Made by a program: the position numbers and the translations under genes. A stretch of DNA of 64,000 nt, taken from Rhodoluna limnophila (lineage in GTDB: Bacteria > Actinomycetota > Actinomycetes > Actinomycetales > Microbacteriaceae). The notes under the pieces were generated by a model. The model saw only the letters and a program-made list of their open reading frames with translations, did no database searches and was not told the DNA's origin. Positions within the stretch are counted from its first letter, which is position 1; each line of letters begins with the position of its first letter. The DNA is taken from contig CAMCXL010000004.1 in assembly GCA_945883505.1 (NCBI GenBank), forward strand, positions 1 to 64,000. The letters run 5' to 3'. Below are positions 26,862 to 37,069 of the stretch, piece after piece.

Positions 26862-29705
26862 TTAGGGAAGTTTGATGACTTGACCGATACGAATTCGGTT
26901 CGCGTCCGTGATTCCGTTCAAGTTCATGAGTTTTTTAGTGGTGGTTCCGAACCGGTCAGCAATACCACTCAAGGTGTCACCGGATTTGATCGTATATGTC
27001 TTGGCGCTAGTCTCAGGGGCCGAAGCTGGGGCTGAAGCACCTGGAAGTTTCAAGACTTGACCGATTCTGATCAGATCCGAGCTCAAGTTGTTCAAATTAC
27101 GAAGACGCTTAGAGGTAGTTCCAAATTTTTCGGCAATTCCACTCAAGGTATCTCCCGATTTCACGGTGTAGCTTGTAGCACTCGAAGCAGGGGAAGGCGC
27201 AGGGGCCGGCGTTGCAGCGGGAGTCCTAGTAGGTGTTGGGGTAGGTGACGGTGTTGGGGTAGGTGACGGTGTTGGGGTAGGTGTCGCAGTCGGAGCGCGG
27301 GTCGGAGTTGGAGTTGGCGTAGTTCTAACCGGGGCTGGTGCCACTACCGGAGCAGCTGAAACCTCGTCGCGAATTTCGGTGGCTCCAGCTTTAACTGGTG
27401 TTCCCGTTGGGACTCTGGATGCAAAGGTATTATCAACCGCGACAACTGCCGGTCCGCCGGCGCGAAGAGCTTCGTATTGTGCACGAGTGGCAATTGGTCG
27501 CTTCTTGCCATCTTCAACAAGGAAGAATTTCTTGTCTGGGGTCTGGATGAATCTTGACCCGGCCGCTTGGCTAATAGTCAGCGCCGCACAAGTTCCAGGG
27601 TCCAACATTTGAGAAGTTGTTGGGTAGTGCGAGAAAGTCTCGTCACTGACTCGAACTAGTTTTCCGGCAACCACGATGTGAGGGGTTGCATTGCAAGTGA
27701 CCTTCACTCCGGCCAATTTACCTGAGCGCTTATAGGAAGAAAGTGCTGCCTTTGAAACCGTTCTTGCTGAACCAAGACCGAGTGCTTGGGCCTGGCTAGT
27801 ATTCGGGATTAGATAGACGCGAGTCAGGCCATCAACCAAGAAAGTTTTCGATCCGAGACGAACCAAAGCTCCGGGCGGAATTACCTGACTGCCTTTTTTC
27901 ATCTGCGTGATGGCAGAAGGTGAAATTCGGTGAATGGTCGGGTCCGGAAGACTGGCACGGACCGATTTGCGGTCGGATTTTTCAATCGGTCTTAGCTGAC
28001 CGTCGTTTACTAGGAAGATGGTTGAGTCGGTGGTTGATCTAACTACCGCTGGCGCAACAAGTTGCTCGGCCGCGGTTGGAATTCGAGCAAGCACTGATTC
28101 CGGCAGTACCGGAGGAGTCTTAACCCAGTTTGCGCTGTCTTGAATCAGACGCTTTCCAGTTGGGGTAAGAAGGTACTGCTGTCCGGCATTATCAGCCACG
28201 ATTGATTGGATTGCCGGGCCACTGGCCAACTGTTTAATACTGTCGGTGCTCAAGGTTGAGCCAGAACCCTGGAACCAGACACCAAAGTTGACATCTTTGG
28301 CGGTGTCTTTATCGATTGCGAAGAAGCTTTGATCGGCAACGATTCCAAGCTCACCGGTCTCGCGGTTTGAAATCAGCGATCCGTTGGAGGCGATTGGCTT
28401 ACCCAACGGAAGGTAGTTGACAGCAGCTCTTCGAATAGTTGGGGTTCCAGTGAACGGAACGCTGGCTTCAGCAGCCGATGCATCGTTCAAGATTTCGCGA
28501 AGGGTTCCGCCCTCAACTAAATAGCGCTCATTGCTGGCACCAACTACAACGCTGGTTACGCTGCCACCTAGAGCCAGGGCGCTAATTTGTGGGCTGGTTA
28601 AACTAACCGCTGCACCACAGTTCAGACCAAAGGCGGCCACCTGCTCACAGCTTTCAAATTGGACTCGCTTACCTTGATCAACAAAGAAGTAGTTGTCGGC
28701 GGTTGCGCTTTTCACCAGTGGAGTTATATCGCCAACGGTTGTGAAGCTATCTAGGTAATCCTTGGAGATAACTCCGACCGGGCCAAGCGGTGATAGTGAT
28801 GAAAGCAATTCACTGTCTGGAACGCGGTACTTGACCTCGTCAACGATTAGGAAGGTTTCACCCTTGGCTGCCTTGAGCAAGAAGCCACCACCGATTGGGG
28901 ATCCAAACCAGTCCGAGAAAAAGCGCCAGAAGTTCCTATTGCCGTAGGCGCTGCAACGATCTCCCAGTCCATAGAGGTTATCCAAAGCGGCTTGGTTTGG
29001 AACGTATGGGGTGTAGTAATAAAGTGCAGCGGTGGCCTTGTTCTGCAATACGAACTGCTTGCGTCCACACTCCGGTCTTCCAGCCTGGTACAAAATGTTG
29101 ACGGTGGATCCAACTTTCAGCCAAGTGAAGGGCCCGGCTGGATTGCTGTAGTAGTTAAGCTGTCCAACACCTTTATACAGTTGCCAGAAAAAGCCAGCCG
29201 ATGCAGCGCTACAACCACTAGGAGTATCCGGGCAATCCATTCCAAGGGCAAAATCATATGCTCTCGGGCTTGGGTCGGTTGCTGTGATTAGACCCTGCTC
29301 TTTTTGTAGTTTAACCAAGATCACTCTCGGGTTAATGCCGCAGGCCCGTGCTACGTCATAGATAAGTTCGGCTGCTGAGATATTGTTTTTGGCAGGCAGA
29401 GATTCACACCTGCCAGGAGAACCGGTGGCTCCCGGGTGGCTAAGTCGATAGTCCTTTAGACATCCTGGGCGATCGGCAGCTGCCCTACAAGCAGAAAGCC
29501 TTCCATCTAAAAAGCGCTGGATATCGGCAACGCTCATGGTGCCAAAGTCATAAAAGACACTGTCGCTGATGATTTCACCAGGATTAAACATGGAGCCATT
29601 GAGCGCAGCCGCTGGCTCTTGCTCAGATGGAATTGCAACCAGTCCGACTACCGACAGGCTCAGAACCAAAACGGCAGACCAGAACTTACCCAGGGCTTTA
29701 AGCAT
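26862..29705 (-). CDS. Giant secreted LysM protein with lysozyme-like head
   Basis: A 947-residue exported protein. A signal peptide covers about 1-35. Residues about 100-260 resemble a lysozyme-like (GH23/SLT-type) domain: [10 protein letters not shown] carries a likely catalytic glutamate, E136, and [11 protein letters not shown] follows. Residues about 280-770 hold about nine degenerate repeats of the pattern (F/Y)LVDxGKxRPI. A Pro/Thr/Ala/Ser-rich linker (about 780-843) precedes two LysM domains (about 844-888 and 902-947) that bind peptidoglycan. It could anchor to and remodel the wall. It shares a TAATG overlap with the upstream lipoprotein gene. I know no named family for the whole protein. 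Confidence 0.82.
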   Translation of the reverse strand: MLKALGKFWSAVLVLSLSVVGLVAIPSEQEPAAALNGSMFNPGEIISDSVFYDFGTMSVADIQRFLDGRLSACRAAADRPGCLKDYRLSHPGATGSPGRCESLPAKNNISAAELIYDVARACGINPRVILVKLQKEQGLITATDPSPRAYDFALGMDCPDTPSGCSAASAGFFWQLYKGVGQLNYYSNPAGPFTWLKVGSTVNILYQAGRPECGRKQFVLQNKATAALYYYTPYVPNQAALDNLYGLGDRCSAYGNRNFWRFFSDWFGSPIGGGFLLKAAKGETFLIVDEVKYRVPDSELLSSLSPLGPVGVISKDYLDSFTTVGDITPLVKSATADNYFFVDQGKRVQFESCEQVAAFGLNCGAAVSLTSPQISALALGGSVTSVVVGASNERYLVEGGTLREILNDASAAEASVPFTGTPTIRRAAVNYLPLGKPIASNGSLISNRETGELGIVADQSFFAIDKDTAKDVNFGVWFQGSGSTLSTDSIKQLASGPAIQSIVADNAGQQYLLTPTGKRLIQDSANWVKTPPVLPESVLARIPTAAEQLVAPAVVRSTTDSTIFLVNDGQLRPIEKSDRKSVRASLPDPTIHRISPSAITQMKKGSQVIPPGALVRLGSKTFLVDGLTRVYLIPNTSQAQALGLGSARTVSKAALSSYKRSGKLAGVKVTCNATPHIVVAGKLVRVSDETFSHYPTTSQMLDPGTCAALTISQAAGSRFIQTPDKKFFLVEDGKKRPIATRAQYEALRAGGPAVVAVDNTFASRVPTGTPVKAGATEIRDEVSAAPVVAPAPVRTTPTPTPTRAPTATPTPTPSPTPTPSPTPTPTRTPAATPAPAPSPASSATSYTVKSGDTLSGIAEKFGTTSKRLRNLNNLSSDLIRIGQVLKLPGASAPASAPETSAKTYTIKSGDTLSGIADRFGTTTKKLMNLNGITDANRIRIGQVIKLP
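27232..27285 (-). repeat. Three tandem 18-bp repeats coding for Pro-Thr-Pro-Ser
   Basis: The unit ggtgttggggtaggtgac occurs at 27232-27249, 27250-27267 and, with one base changed, 27268-27285. On the minus strand it encodes part of the Thr/Pro linker of the LysM protein. Eighteen-bp in-frame repeats can change number by slippage without breaking the frame. Confidence 0.85.
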
Positions 29706-30190
29706 TAGGGAATGACCACCTCGGTTACCTCGGACTGACCCTCGTAGCGTTCAGATTCATAGGACACCACCAGATCGATCTTTCCCTTGGGAAGTCTGGA
29801 GAGAGAAATAGTTAATGGAAAACACTGTGTCGTGGAGACGTTCGCTTCGGCTGGAACTCGCTCCATGACTATCGGGGTGTTTTCGGAATAGAAAGTTACG
29901 ATGCACTCGCCGCCGTTCTCAGCAAAGTTCAAGACTTCACCAACCACCTGAATGTCAGTTCCTTGGATGTCGTAAAAAACAATTCTTGGTTTAGCAAGTT
30001 CTTTCACTACCGGTGCCGGGGTTTCGGTTGCGACCGGTGCTTCGGTAGTTTCAGATGCCGTTGGGGTTGGGTTTAGTGGATCGCTCGGGCTCTCATTGCT
30101 TCCGATGTTGGGATAAAAAAGAGCGCAACCAGCCATAGTTGCAACCGCAACCAAAGTTGTGAAAATTAGCAGGGCCCGCTTCATGCTCAA
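29705..30190 (-). CDS. Small lipoprotein of unknown function
   Basis: A 161-residue lipoprotein. The signal peptide ends in the lipobox MAGC (C22), followed by a Pro/Thr/Glu-rich disordered segment (about 32-62) and a compact domain of about 90 residues ([20 protein letters not shown] ... [11 protein letters not shown]) with a possible disulfide pair. It probably sits outside the membrane. AGGAG lies 6 nt before the ATG; a second ATG two codons later is possible. It overlaps the LysM gene start by one base, so the two proteins may act together. No family is recognised. Confidence 0.72.
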   Translation of the reverse strand: MSMKRALLIFTTLVAVATMAGCALFYPNIGSNESPSDPLNPTPTASETTEAPVATETPAPVVKELAKPRIVFYDIQGTDIQVVGEVLNFAENGGECIVTFYSENTPIVMERVPAEANVSTTQCFPLTISLSRLPKGKIDLVVSYESERYEGQSEVTEVVIP

Positions 30191-30192
30191 CT

Positions 30193-30214
30193 CCTAGATA
30201 CTCTAAAGTCTAGG
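30193..30214. other. Inverted repeat upstream of the lipoprotein gene
   Basis: CCTAGA and TCTAGG form a perfect 6-bp inverted repeat with 10 bp between, just before the AGGAG ribosome-binding site of the lipoprotein gene. It could be an operator or a leader hairpin; nothing further supports it. Confidence 0.3.
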
Positions 30215-30246
30215 TTTAATGTTCTGAAAATAGCCTGTGAAACGCC

Positions 30247-31392
30247 CTAGAGTGTCTGATCCACAACGCGCTTCGACGCTTGACCATCTTCCAAGTAGTT
30301 AAACTTCTGCTGCCAAGCAAGATAGCGCTCTGCGTAGCTAGCTTTGACGCTCTCAATGTTCTCTAAGGTTTCATTCAGCTTCGAGTCGTCTCTAAGAATT
30401 GGGCCAGGGGCCAAGCGTTCAAAATCAAAGTAAAATCCACGGGTTGCTTCATAGTTATCGATATCGGGAACAAGGAATATCATGGGCTTGCCCGTGACGC
30501 TGAAGTCAAACATCGATGAAGAGTAATCGGTCAGTAAAACATCAGCGGCTAAGTACAGCTCGGCAACATTTGTGTAATTGGTCACATCGATAGAGCCTTT
30601 GGAAACCTTCTCGCTATGGGCCTGGTGAGTATTGGTGTGGCCCCGAAACAATAAAGTCACCTTTGGACCCAAGCCACCGGTCAAGAAATTAACCGGCCTC
30701 CAGTTTCCGGTTGGAGTTCTTTTGGTGTCTCGCCAGGTGGGGGCATAAAGTACCACTAATTGATTCGGATCTGTAATCCCAAGCGAGGCCCTGATTAGGT
30801 CTCGATCGCCTGATCGGTTAATCAAAATGTCGTTTCTTGGATAACCGGTTTCGATTATCTTCCCGGAATATCCAAAGGTACTTGGGAAAATTTCGCTGCA
30901 GTACTTACTCGGTGAAACTAGATAATCCCAGAACGAAGCCTCTCGGTCCATCATCTTTAGGTAGCTTCCGGTTGGAACAACATCAACAATGTCCCGACCC
31001 AGTCTTTTCAGTGGGGTGCCGTGCCAAGTCTGAATGTATTTTTGGCCAGCTCGCTTTCTAAAGTATCCGGGAAAATTTGTGTTGTTTACTAGAACCTTCG
31101 AGGTAGCAAGAACCCGAAGCCAAGCAATTGATCCGTGTCTAACCAGTAATGCTCCAGCAGGGGCTATTGTCTTGGCATTGACGGTGAAGTAAAGTTTTTG
31201 GCTCGGGTTTCTAGAAAGTACTTCCAGAAAAATAGCCAATGGGTTATCGCCAATTACCTTGCCTTGGAATGCTTCGAATAGATAGCTATCGGTCAATGGA
31301 GATTTTGAAAAAGCTCGATAGATGACTCCACGAAACCAATCCAGCTGCCTTCTTCGAAGAGCTCCTAGAATCCTGCTGGGTGAATACTTCAC
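30247..31392 (-). CDS. CDP-glycerol glycerophosphotransferase-like (TagF/TagB type)
   Basis: A 381-residue GT-B-type transferase of the CDP-glycerol/ribitol polymerase family. Recognisable blocks are YIQTWHGTPLKRLG (catalytic His region, about 122-135) and LLTDYSSSMFDF with TGKPMIFLVPD (about 285-315). Such enzymes add polyol-phosphate units to undecaprenyl-linked wall teichoic acid. The start overlaps the GT2 gene stop by 4 bp (ATGA). With the ABC pair downstream it fits a teichoic-acid-like glycopolymer operon. The exact polyol is not deducible. Confidence 0.82.
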   Translation of the reverse strand: MKYSPSRILGALRRRQLDWFRGVIYRAFSKSPLTDSYLFEAFQGKVIGDNPLAIFLEVLSRNPSQKLYFTVNAKTIAPAGALLVRHGSIAWLRVLATSKVLVNNTNFPGYFRKRAGQKYIQTWHGTPLKRLGRDIVDVVPTGSYLKMMDREASFWDYLVSPSKYCSEIFPSTFGYSGKIIETGYPRNDILINRSGDRDLIRASLGITDPNQLVVLYAPTWRDTKRTPTGNWRPVNFLTGGLGPKVTLLFRGHTNTHQAHSEKVSKGSIDVTNYTNVAELYLAADVLLTDYSSSMFDFSVTGKPMIFLVPDIDNYEATRGFYFDFERLAPGPILRDDSKLNETLENIESVKASYAERYLAWQQKFNYLEDGQASKRVVDQTL

Positions 31393-32396
31393 TTCTTATC
31401 ACCGGCATCAACAGTTTTTCCAGCACCAAATATGAGACCAATCCAGAATCCGGTTGCCCAACTAAAGTGCATAACGGGTAAAGCAATTAGCACCATGATT
31501 CGATCAACTAGAGCAAGTGATTTTGCGGTTCCTGCTGCCAAGCTGAGCATCAGAAGATATAGCGCTACCGGAATAATCAATGCCAATTGGTTTAGTAATC
31601 CGCCCACCGACAACAAAGCCGAGACAGTCAAAAAAAGTAGCGCTAGTGGCGGAAGGAAATATCGAAGCGAGGCTTTTGACGGAGACTTTCTGGTTAGCTC
31701 ACCTCGCCAGACACCGGTGGAATAAAACTGCCAGGCCAGCGCCTTGATGTTTGACCTGGGCCAGTAGTGAACTTCTAGCTCAGGACTAAACCAGACCTTG
31801 CCACCTTTTGCCTTTAGCCGCTGAGACAAATCCCAGTCCTCGCCGCGGATGATTTGCTCGTTATAGCCGCCAACTTGCTTCAAGGCCTTAGCCTCGAAAA
31901 TTCCAAGGTATGCCGACTCGGCCTCGCCGGCCTGACCGCCGATGTGATATCGGCCACCCCCCAGACCAAACCTGGAGCCATAGCCAAATGCCACCGCTTT
32001 TTGAAAAGGTGAGTTACCCCTGGCGTTCATGATGCCGCCCACCAACACCGAACCGGTTTCTAGAAGGATTTCAACCCCGCGGGAAATATAGTTAGCGGCT
32101 AATTCGCTGTGAGCGTCGACTCGGATGATTATCTCCCCCGAGCTGTCTGCTATCGCAAGATTCAATCCCACGGTTGTTAGACCCTTTGGGTTGTCAACTA
32201 TCTTGATGCCGGCATGCTTTTTGGCAAGCTCACTGGCAACCGATTTGGTTTGGTCGATGGATGGGCCAATTGCTAAAACAATCTCGAGTTGCCCTGGGTA
32301 GTTCTGAGCTAGGACCGACTCAACGGCTTTAGCTAAGTGATGCTGCTCGTTTCGAACCGGCATCATCACAGTCACGGAAGGCAACGAGTTTGACAT
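31389..32396 (-). CDS. GT2 glycosyltransferase, ExoA-like
   Basis: A 335-residue glycosyltransferase family 2 protein. The N-terminal GT-A domain has VTVMMPVRNE and the DAHSE metal-binding motif; the acceptor-side RGEDWDLSQRLK region resembles the ED motif. Three to four C-terminal hydrophobic helices follow from about 230. It probably adds sugars to the lipid-linked wall polymer on the cytoplasmic face. The gene directly abuts the ABC ATPase stop and overlaps the TagF-like start. Confidence 0.82.
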   Translation of the reverse strand: MSNSLPSVTVMMPVRNEQHHLAKAVESVLAQNYPGQLEIVLAIGPSIDQTKSVASELAKKHAGIKIVDNPKGLTTVGLNLAIADSSGEIIIRVDAHSELAANYISRGVEILLETGSVLVGGIMNARGNSPFQKAVAFGYGSRFGLGGGRYHIGGQAGEAESAYLGIFEAKALKQVGGYNEQIIRGEDWDLSQRLKAKGGKVWFSPELEVHYWPRSNIKALAWQFYSTGVWRGELTRKSPSKASLRYFLPPLALLFLTVSALLSVGGLLNQLALIIPVALYLLMLSLAAGTAKSLALVDRIMVLIALPVMHFSWATGFWIGLIFGAGKTVDAGDKK

Positions 32397-33161
32397 CTAC
32401 TCGGCGTCGCCCTTTTCCATGGCGGTGATATATGCAGCGCAAACCTCTTTTGGTTCGCCGTCCATTACCAGCTCGCCCTTTTCAATCCAGAGCACTCGGC
32501 TACAGGTGTCCTGGATTGATTTCATGTTGTGGCTAACAAGAAAAACTGTTCCGGCATCTTTTCGCATCTGACGGATTTTTTCTTCCGCCTTTAACCTAAA
32601 CTGGCGATCTCCAACTGCGAGAGCTTCATCGATGATCAAGATGTCGTGCTTTTTGGATGCAGCAATTGAAAACCTTAATCTGGCGGACATTCCTTGCGAA
32701 TAAGTGCGCATTGGAAGATCTATGAAGTCTTTTAGTCCCGAGAAATCAATTATCGATTGACTAGATTCAAAGATTTCCTTCTTCTCAAACCCCATCGCAA
32801 GTCCACCGAGAATGATGTTTTTTTCACCGCTCAGGTTAGGAAGTAGCGCTGCCCCAACACCGAGCATGGTTGGTTTGCCGTAGGCATAGACCGCTCCCTT
32901 GTTGGCCGGGTAGAGGCCAGCAATTGCCCGCATCAGCGAGGATTTACCGGAACCGTTAGATCCCACGATGCCGATGGTTTCGCCCTCGTGAACTACAAAA
33001 GAAACACCCTTGACGGCGTGCACCTCACGCATTCGTGATTTCTTAGCCAAGCCGCCTTTGGTTTGGCGCGCCTTTTTTCCAGTGCCAAAAACCTTATAGA
33101 TCACATGCACGTCATCGGCAACAACAACCGGCTTGTGTTCGGTGGTTCTAATCCCGTCCAT
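32397..33161 (-). CDS. Polysaccharide/teichoic-acid ABC exporter ATPase
   Basis: A 254-residue ATPase of the TagH/RfbE type. The Walker A is GSNGSGKS, the signature YSQGMSARLRF, the Walker B ILIIDEALAVGD and the H-loop VSHNMKS. Such ATPases power export of undecaprenyl-linked wall polymers with an ABC-2 permease. The open frame reaches 33212, but the ATG at 33161 has AGAGG about seven nt upstream and gives a normal N-terminus. It overlaps the permease end by 14 bp. Confidence 0.9.
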   Translation of the reverse strand: MDGIRTTEHKPVVVADDVHVIYKVFGTGKKARQTKGGLAKKSRMREVHAVKGVSFVVHEGETIGIVGSNGSGKSSLMRAIAGLYPANKGAVYAYGKPTMLGVGAALLPNLSGEKNIILGGLAMGFEKKEIFESSQSIIDFSGLKDFIDLPMRTYSQGMSARLRFSIAASKKHDILIIDEALAVGDRQFRLKAEEKIRQMRKDAGTVFLVSHNMKSIQDTCSRVLWIEKGELVMDGEPKEVCAAYITAMEKGDAE

Positions 33162-33993
33162 ACCTGGCCTCTGCTTTCCAGAAGTACAGCACACCGAAGA
33201 CAAATATCCCAACCGACCAAATTGATGAAACTATCCACAGAAAAGGAGTCATTGCCAAGTCGTTCACAAGCGCCCCGCGCGCCAGGCTAATGAAGTCATA
33301 AACCGGGTTAAGCATCGCAATAGCCAGAATCTCTGGGTAGCCGGCGAAGATACGCTCGATTTCAAAAAAGATTCCGCTCGAGTAAAACATCAGGCGAGTA
33401 ATAAATGGCACTAGCTTTCCCAGGTCCTTAACCTGAACCGTTAGCCTCGCTGAAATCATCGCGAGACCGGTGCTAAACAAAAACATCAAAAAAGTAATTG
33501 GAATCAGATATAACCAATCCCAGGTGATGTCTTGGCCAAACATCACCATCACAATCGGTAGTAGTGCAAGTTGGGGCAAGAAGTTAATGAACTCTCTAAT
33601 TACTGCGGACAGCGGAAGTAAAATCCTTGGAAAACTTAAGGTTCTAAGCAATCCGGTATTTGAAGTGATTGCCTTAGCTCCAGCGGAGAAAGAACCGGAG
33701 AAAAATGAAAACAGAAAAACCCCGGTGATTAGAAATGGAATGAAGTTAGCAGGACGCAGGTCACCAAGGATTAAACCAAAAACTAAACCGTATGCGAAAG
33801 CCTGAAGCGAAGGTAAAAGAACTAACCACCAGCGACCGAGTCTGGTTCTGGCGTTCTGAGCTTCCGAGGCATAAAGCGACATGGTGAAAGCAAAATCACG
33901 TCGGTCCCAAACCTGGCCAAGGTATTCAAGAAATTTTGGACGCACGCCAACTTGGCTAAGACCATGCTTTAGTGCATAGTCGGCTAAATTCAT
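33148..33993 (-). CDS. ABC-2 type polysaccharide exporter permease
   Basis: A 281-residue permease of the TagG/RfbD type, with about six transmembrane helices and an amphipathic N-terminus ([21 protein letters not shown]). Together with the following ATPase it should flip a lipid-linked wall polymer to the outer face. Its ATG overlaps the purE stop by 4 bp (ATGA), which ties wall-polymer export to a purine gene on the same transcript. Confidence 0.9.
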   Translation of the reverse strand: MNLADYALKHGLSQVGVRPKFLEYLGQVWDRRDFAFTMSLYASEAQNARTRLGRWWLVLLPSLQAFAYGLVFGLILGDLRPANFIPFLITGVFLFSFFSGSFSAGAKAITSNTGLLRTLSFPRILLPLSAVIREFINFLPQLALLPIVMVMFGQDITWDWLYLIPITFLMFLFSTGLAMISARLTVQVKDLGKLVPFITRLMFYSSGIFFEIERIFAGYPEILAIAMLNPVYDFISLARGALVNDLAMTPFLWIVSSIWSVGIFVFGVLYFWKAEARYGRD

Positions 33994-34499
33994 TTTCCGC
34001 CTCTGGAGATTTCTGCCTTGAGCTGCTCATTCTTTTCAGCCACTAGAGAAGCTAAAGACTTACCGAACTCAACGAGCTTGCCCTCGAGGACTGGGTCAGA
34101 AGTTCCAAGAATTCGAGCCGCCAAAATTCCGGCATTTCTGGCTCCACCAATAGAAACCGTGGCAACTGGAATACCGGCTGGCATCTGAACAATTGAAAGC
34201 AGTGAATCCATTCCATCTAGTTTGCTAAGTGCTACCGGAACACCGATTACGGGCAAGGTTGTTACCGAGGCAAGCATGCCTGGAAGATGGGCGGCGCCTC
34301 CGGCGCCGGCAATTATTACTTTGACCCCGCGACCGGAAGCAGCCTTGCCCCACTCGATCATCTTTTCTGGGGTGCGGTGGGCAGATAAAACCTCCACCTC
34401 GTATTCGATTCCAAATTCTTTCAGTGCCTGTGCAGCATCCGACATAACGGACCAGTCAGAGTCTGACCCCATGACAACGCCGACCAATGGATTGGCCAT
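33990..34499 (-). CDS. purE: N5-carboxyaminoimidazole ribonucleotide mutase
   Basis: A 169-residue class I PurE that moves the carboxylate of N5-CAIR to make CAIR in purine synthesis. GSDSDW (about 10-15), SAHRTPE and the AGGAAHLPG region are present. The frame is open to 34568, but ATG 34499 has GGGAG seven nt upstream and matches the family start. It follows purK with a 58-bp gap and overlaps the permease gene by 4 bp. Confidence 0.94.
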   Translation of the reverse strand: MANPLVGVVMGSDSDWSVMSDAAQALKEFGIEYEVEVLSAHRTPEKMIEWGKAASGRGVKVIIAGAGGAAHLPGMLASVTTLPVIGVPVALSKLDGMDSLLSIVQMPAGIPVATVSIGGARNAGILAARILGTSDPVLEGKLVEFGKSLASLVAEKNEQLKAEISRGGK

Positions 34500-34557
34500 T
34501 ATTGACTCCCGTCGGATTGAATCGAAGATACCCGCCAATTTTACTGATGAATCGGGT

Positions 34558-35697
34558 TTAGTTGACACCCAAAACAGCGGACCGGGCCTGATTGGCGGTG
34601 GCTAGAGCCGAATCTATGGACTTATCGAGAACAGTTATGTGACCGAGTTTTCGACCCACCCTAGGCGACTTACCGTAGGCGTGGATCTTGGCAGCTGGAA
34701 AAGCCTTCATGACTAGCTCATAGTTATCCACGAAGTCTTTATCGTTTGATACGCCAAGTAGGTTCACCATCACAGCTACCTGGTCCATCGAAGTATCGCC
34801 AAGCGGTAAATCCAACACCGCGCGAAGGTGCTGTTCGAATTGTGAGGTGGTTGCTCCCTCGATGCTGAAGTGACCGGAGTTATGCGGTCGCATTGCAAGC
34901 TCATTCACCAGCAGCCGGCCATCGGTTGTTTCAAACATCTCGACGGCTAAGTTGCCGGTGACTTCTAATGAAGAAGAAATAAGCTCGGCAATTTTGATCG
35001 CCTCAAGAGAAAGTTCCTTAGAAGCATTTGGCGCCGGAGCTAAAACTTCTGAGCAGACACCATTTTTTTGTCTGGTTTCAACTATCGGCCAGGCTTTGAA
35101 TTCACCGCTTGAGTTTCGAGCTGACAGCTGAGCAAGTTCTCTTGTGAACTGGACTTTCTCCTCGGCCAGTAATTCTCCGCCAAGAGCACTGAGGCTTGAA
35201 GGTTCCAACCAATCGGAAACCTGGCTGGCCGAGCTAACTACTCTTACGCCCTTACCGTCGTAGCCACCGATTGGGGTTTTGACTATTACTTCTGGGCCAA
35301 ACTCAGCAATGAATTCCTCAAGTTGTTCTTTGGATGAAACAGCTCGCCAGTTTGGGTTTGGCGCTCCGATTCTGGCTAAAGCTTTTCGCATCACCAGCTT
35401 GTTCTGGGCGTGAGCTAAAGCTCTGGATGGTGGTTGAACTGATTTACCCTTTTTTTCTAACGCCTCCAGAATATGAAGCGGCACATGCTCGTGATCGAAG
35501 GTGATGACATCAACGCCTTCGGAAAAATCCAAAACGGTTTGAAGATGGGTGTAGTCACCGACAACCGTGGTCGCCAGCGAGGCGGAAGAGTTTTCGGTTT
35601 CGGCTAGCACTTTTAGTTCAAGACCTAGGTTGATAGCTGGCACGGTCATCATGCGAGCTAGCTGACCGCCGCCTATAACCCCAACCCGATTTGCCAA
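34558..35697 (-). CDS. purK: N5-carboxyaminoimidazole ribonucleotide synthetase
   Basis: A 379-residue ATP-grasp enzyme that carboxylates AIR to N5-CAIR. It has the N-terminal [12 protein letters not shown] fold, the ATP-binding [12 protein letters not shown] loop and the [16 protein letters not shown] metal-binding block. The start is TTG at 35697, with AAGGG seven nt upstream. It lies upstream of purE and downstream of the PH-domain gene, in the order I recall in M. tuberculosis (Rv3276c, Rv3275c). Confidence 0.94.
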   Translation of the reverse strand: MANRVGVIGGGQLARMMTVPAINLGLELKVLAETENSSASLATTVVGDYTHLQTVLDFSEGVDVITFDHEHVPLHILEALEKKGKSVQPPSRALAHAQNKLVMRKALARIGAPNPNWRAVSSKEQLEEFIAEFGPEVIVKTPIGGYDGKGVRVVSSASQVSDWLEPSSLSALGGELLAEEKVQFTRELAQLSARNSSGEFKAWPIVETRQKNGVCSEVLAPAPNASKELSLEAIKIAELISSSLEVTGNLAVEMFETTDGRLLVNELAMRPHNSGHFSIEGATTSQFEQHLRAVLDLPLGDTSMDQVAVMVNLLGVSNDKDFVDNYELVMKAFPAAKIHAYGKSPRVGRKLGHITVLDKSIDSALATANQARSAVLGVN

Positions 35698-35714
35698 CTG
35701 GATACCCTTATTTC

Positions 35715-36155
35715 TCAGACAGTTGCCTTGGCCAGAGCCTCAATCTCGGCTGCCAAGTACTTAGGTCTAGCATATCCGCGAATAACTAGCTCGCTGCCAT
35801 CGACCGACAAAATGGAGATTGCCTTGGCTCCCAAGCCATCTTTTTGTAATTCGATGGAGGATAGCTCCGAAAGCTGTAGCTGCCTTTTCCTAAAGCCCAG
35901 AAACCCGGAGCGATAAATAATCCTTTGGTCGGTTAGCTCAAGGTAGCTAGCCAAATAACTAAGCATCGGAAATACCCAGAACAGCACCACAACCAAAGCT
36001 CCTGCCATCAAGGCAATTTCATAATCCAGAGGCGAGAACTGTTCGGCAACAAATGCCAGAGCAAAGCTCACTAGTAAAAGCGAAACCGTAGGAAGAAAAA
36101 GCCTACCCGCGCGCGGCTTTAGGCGAACCACTGAGATCTCAACAGAATTTGTCAC
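35715..36155 (-). CDS. Bacterial PH-domain membrane protein
   Basis: A 146-residue protein with two N-terminal transmembrane helices (about 20-38 and 43-66) and a C-terminal bPH2 domain (LELTDQRIIYRSG, QLQLSELSSIELQKDGL). Such YdbS-like proteins are membrane-associated; their role is unknown. It lies between birA and purK, matching the Rv3278c position next to birA (Rv3279c) in mycobacteria. Confidence 0.8.
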   Translation of the reverse strand: MTNSVEISVVRLKPRAGRLFLPTVSLLLVSFALAFVAEQFSPLDYEIALMAGALVVVLFWVFPMLSYLASYLELTDQRIIYRSGFLGFRKRQLQLSELSSIELQKDGLGAKAISILSVDGSELVIRGYARPKYLAAEIEALAKATV

Positions 36156-36170
36156 CTACTTATCCTCCCG

Positions 36171-36932
36171 CTAAGAGCTTCGAAGATGAAGGACATCGCC
36201 AGCTGAAACGCTAAGTGTCTCGGAGGAAGTTTGAATAACTAACCGGCCTCCTGAATCAATATCCTTTGCAAGGCCAACGGCCTTGCTATTATCTGGAAAC
36301 TCAACCGATACCTGCTGCCCCACGGTTGCAGAACACTCAAGTAATGCCTGGCGCAGTCCAGCCGCCTCGGCATTACCTTCGGATGCCGCGAGATTGCCAT
36401 AAAGCGAAATAATGTTTTGGATAACTTTTGCCAATAGCTCGTCACGATTTATTTGCTTTCCAGTCTGAAGATATAAAGAGGTGGCGGTTTCAACCGGTAG
36501 CTCTAGCTGGCTTTGCGAAACATTGATTCCAAAACCCAGCACCACGGTTGAAAGATCTGCGGATGCCTCTGCCAAAATGCCACTTACTTTCTTGCCCTCG
36601 ATTAACACATCGTTTGGCCACTTGACCTTTGGGGAAACACCAAAGCTTGCTATCGCCTTAGTTATCGCGAGCGCGCCCAGTAGAGAAAGCCACCCGATTC
36701 CTCCCGCATCAGCAAATTTTGGTCGAAGCAAAATTGAGGCCATCACCGAAGAGCCAGGCTCTGCTTCCCAGCGCCTATCGAGTCGACCACGACCGGCTGT
36801 TTGGAAATCAGTTGCCAGGACGTGAAACTCCTCAACCGCTAATGCGCGCTCCAGTAAGTCCCGGTTAGTTGAACCGGTTTCTCTGAGGTTTTCAAAACCA
36901 CTGGCTGCCTGGCTGGATAAGAGGTATTCCAT
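36171..36932 (-). CDS. birA: Biotin-[acetyl-CoA-carboxylase] ligase
   Basis: A 253-residue class I biotin ligase without a DNA-binding N-terminal domain. It has the GRGRLDRRW ATP/biotin motif, SSVMASILLRP, KWPNDVL and the KVSGIL lysine region, and a short C-terminal SH3-like end. It biotinylates AccA at the lysine near 42500. A TAGGCT -10 box lies six nt before the ATG, so the message may be leaderless. It is divergent from accD. Confidence 0.93.
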   Translation of the reverse strand: MEYLLSSQAASGFENLRETGSTNRDLLERALAVEEFHVLATDFQTAGRGRLDRRWEAEPGSSVMASILLRPKFADAGGIGWLSLLGALAITKAIASFGVSPKVKWPNDVLIEGKKVSGILAEASADLSTVVLGFGINVSQSQLELPVETATSLYLQTGKQINRDELLAKVIQNIISLYGNLAASEGNAEAAGLRQALLECSATVGQQVSVEFPDNSKAVGLAKDIDSGGRLVIQTSSETLSVSAGDVLHLRSS

Positions 36933-36938
36933 GTCTCA

Positions 36939-36944
36939 AGCCTA
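36939..36944 (-). promoter_or_regulatory. -10 element for leaderless birA
   Basis: On the minus strand TAGGCT ends six nt before the birA ATG at 36932; no ribosome-binding site is present. The match to TANNNT and the spacing suggest a leaderless transcript. Confidence 0.45.
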
Positions 36945-37069
36945 GGCCAGGGGGTATTTGTAGGAATCCTCAGCAAATTCCCTAGATGCTGTGTAAGAAC
37001 CTGCAATAGCATCGGGGTAGGCCTTCGCTAAAGTTGGTCCGATAGCGCCAAACAGCAATTGGAGAGACC

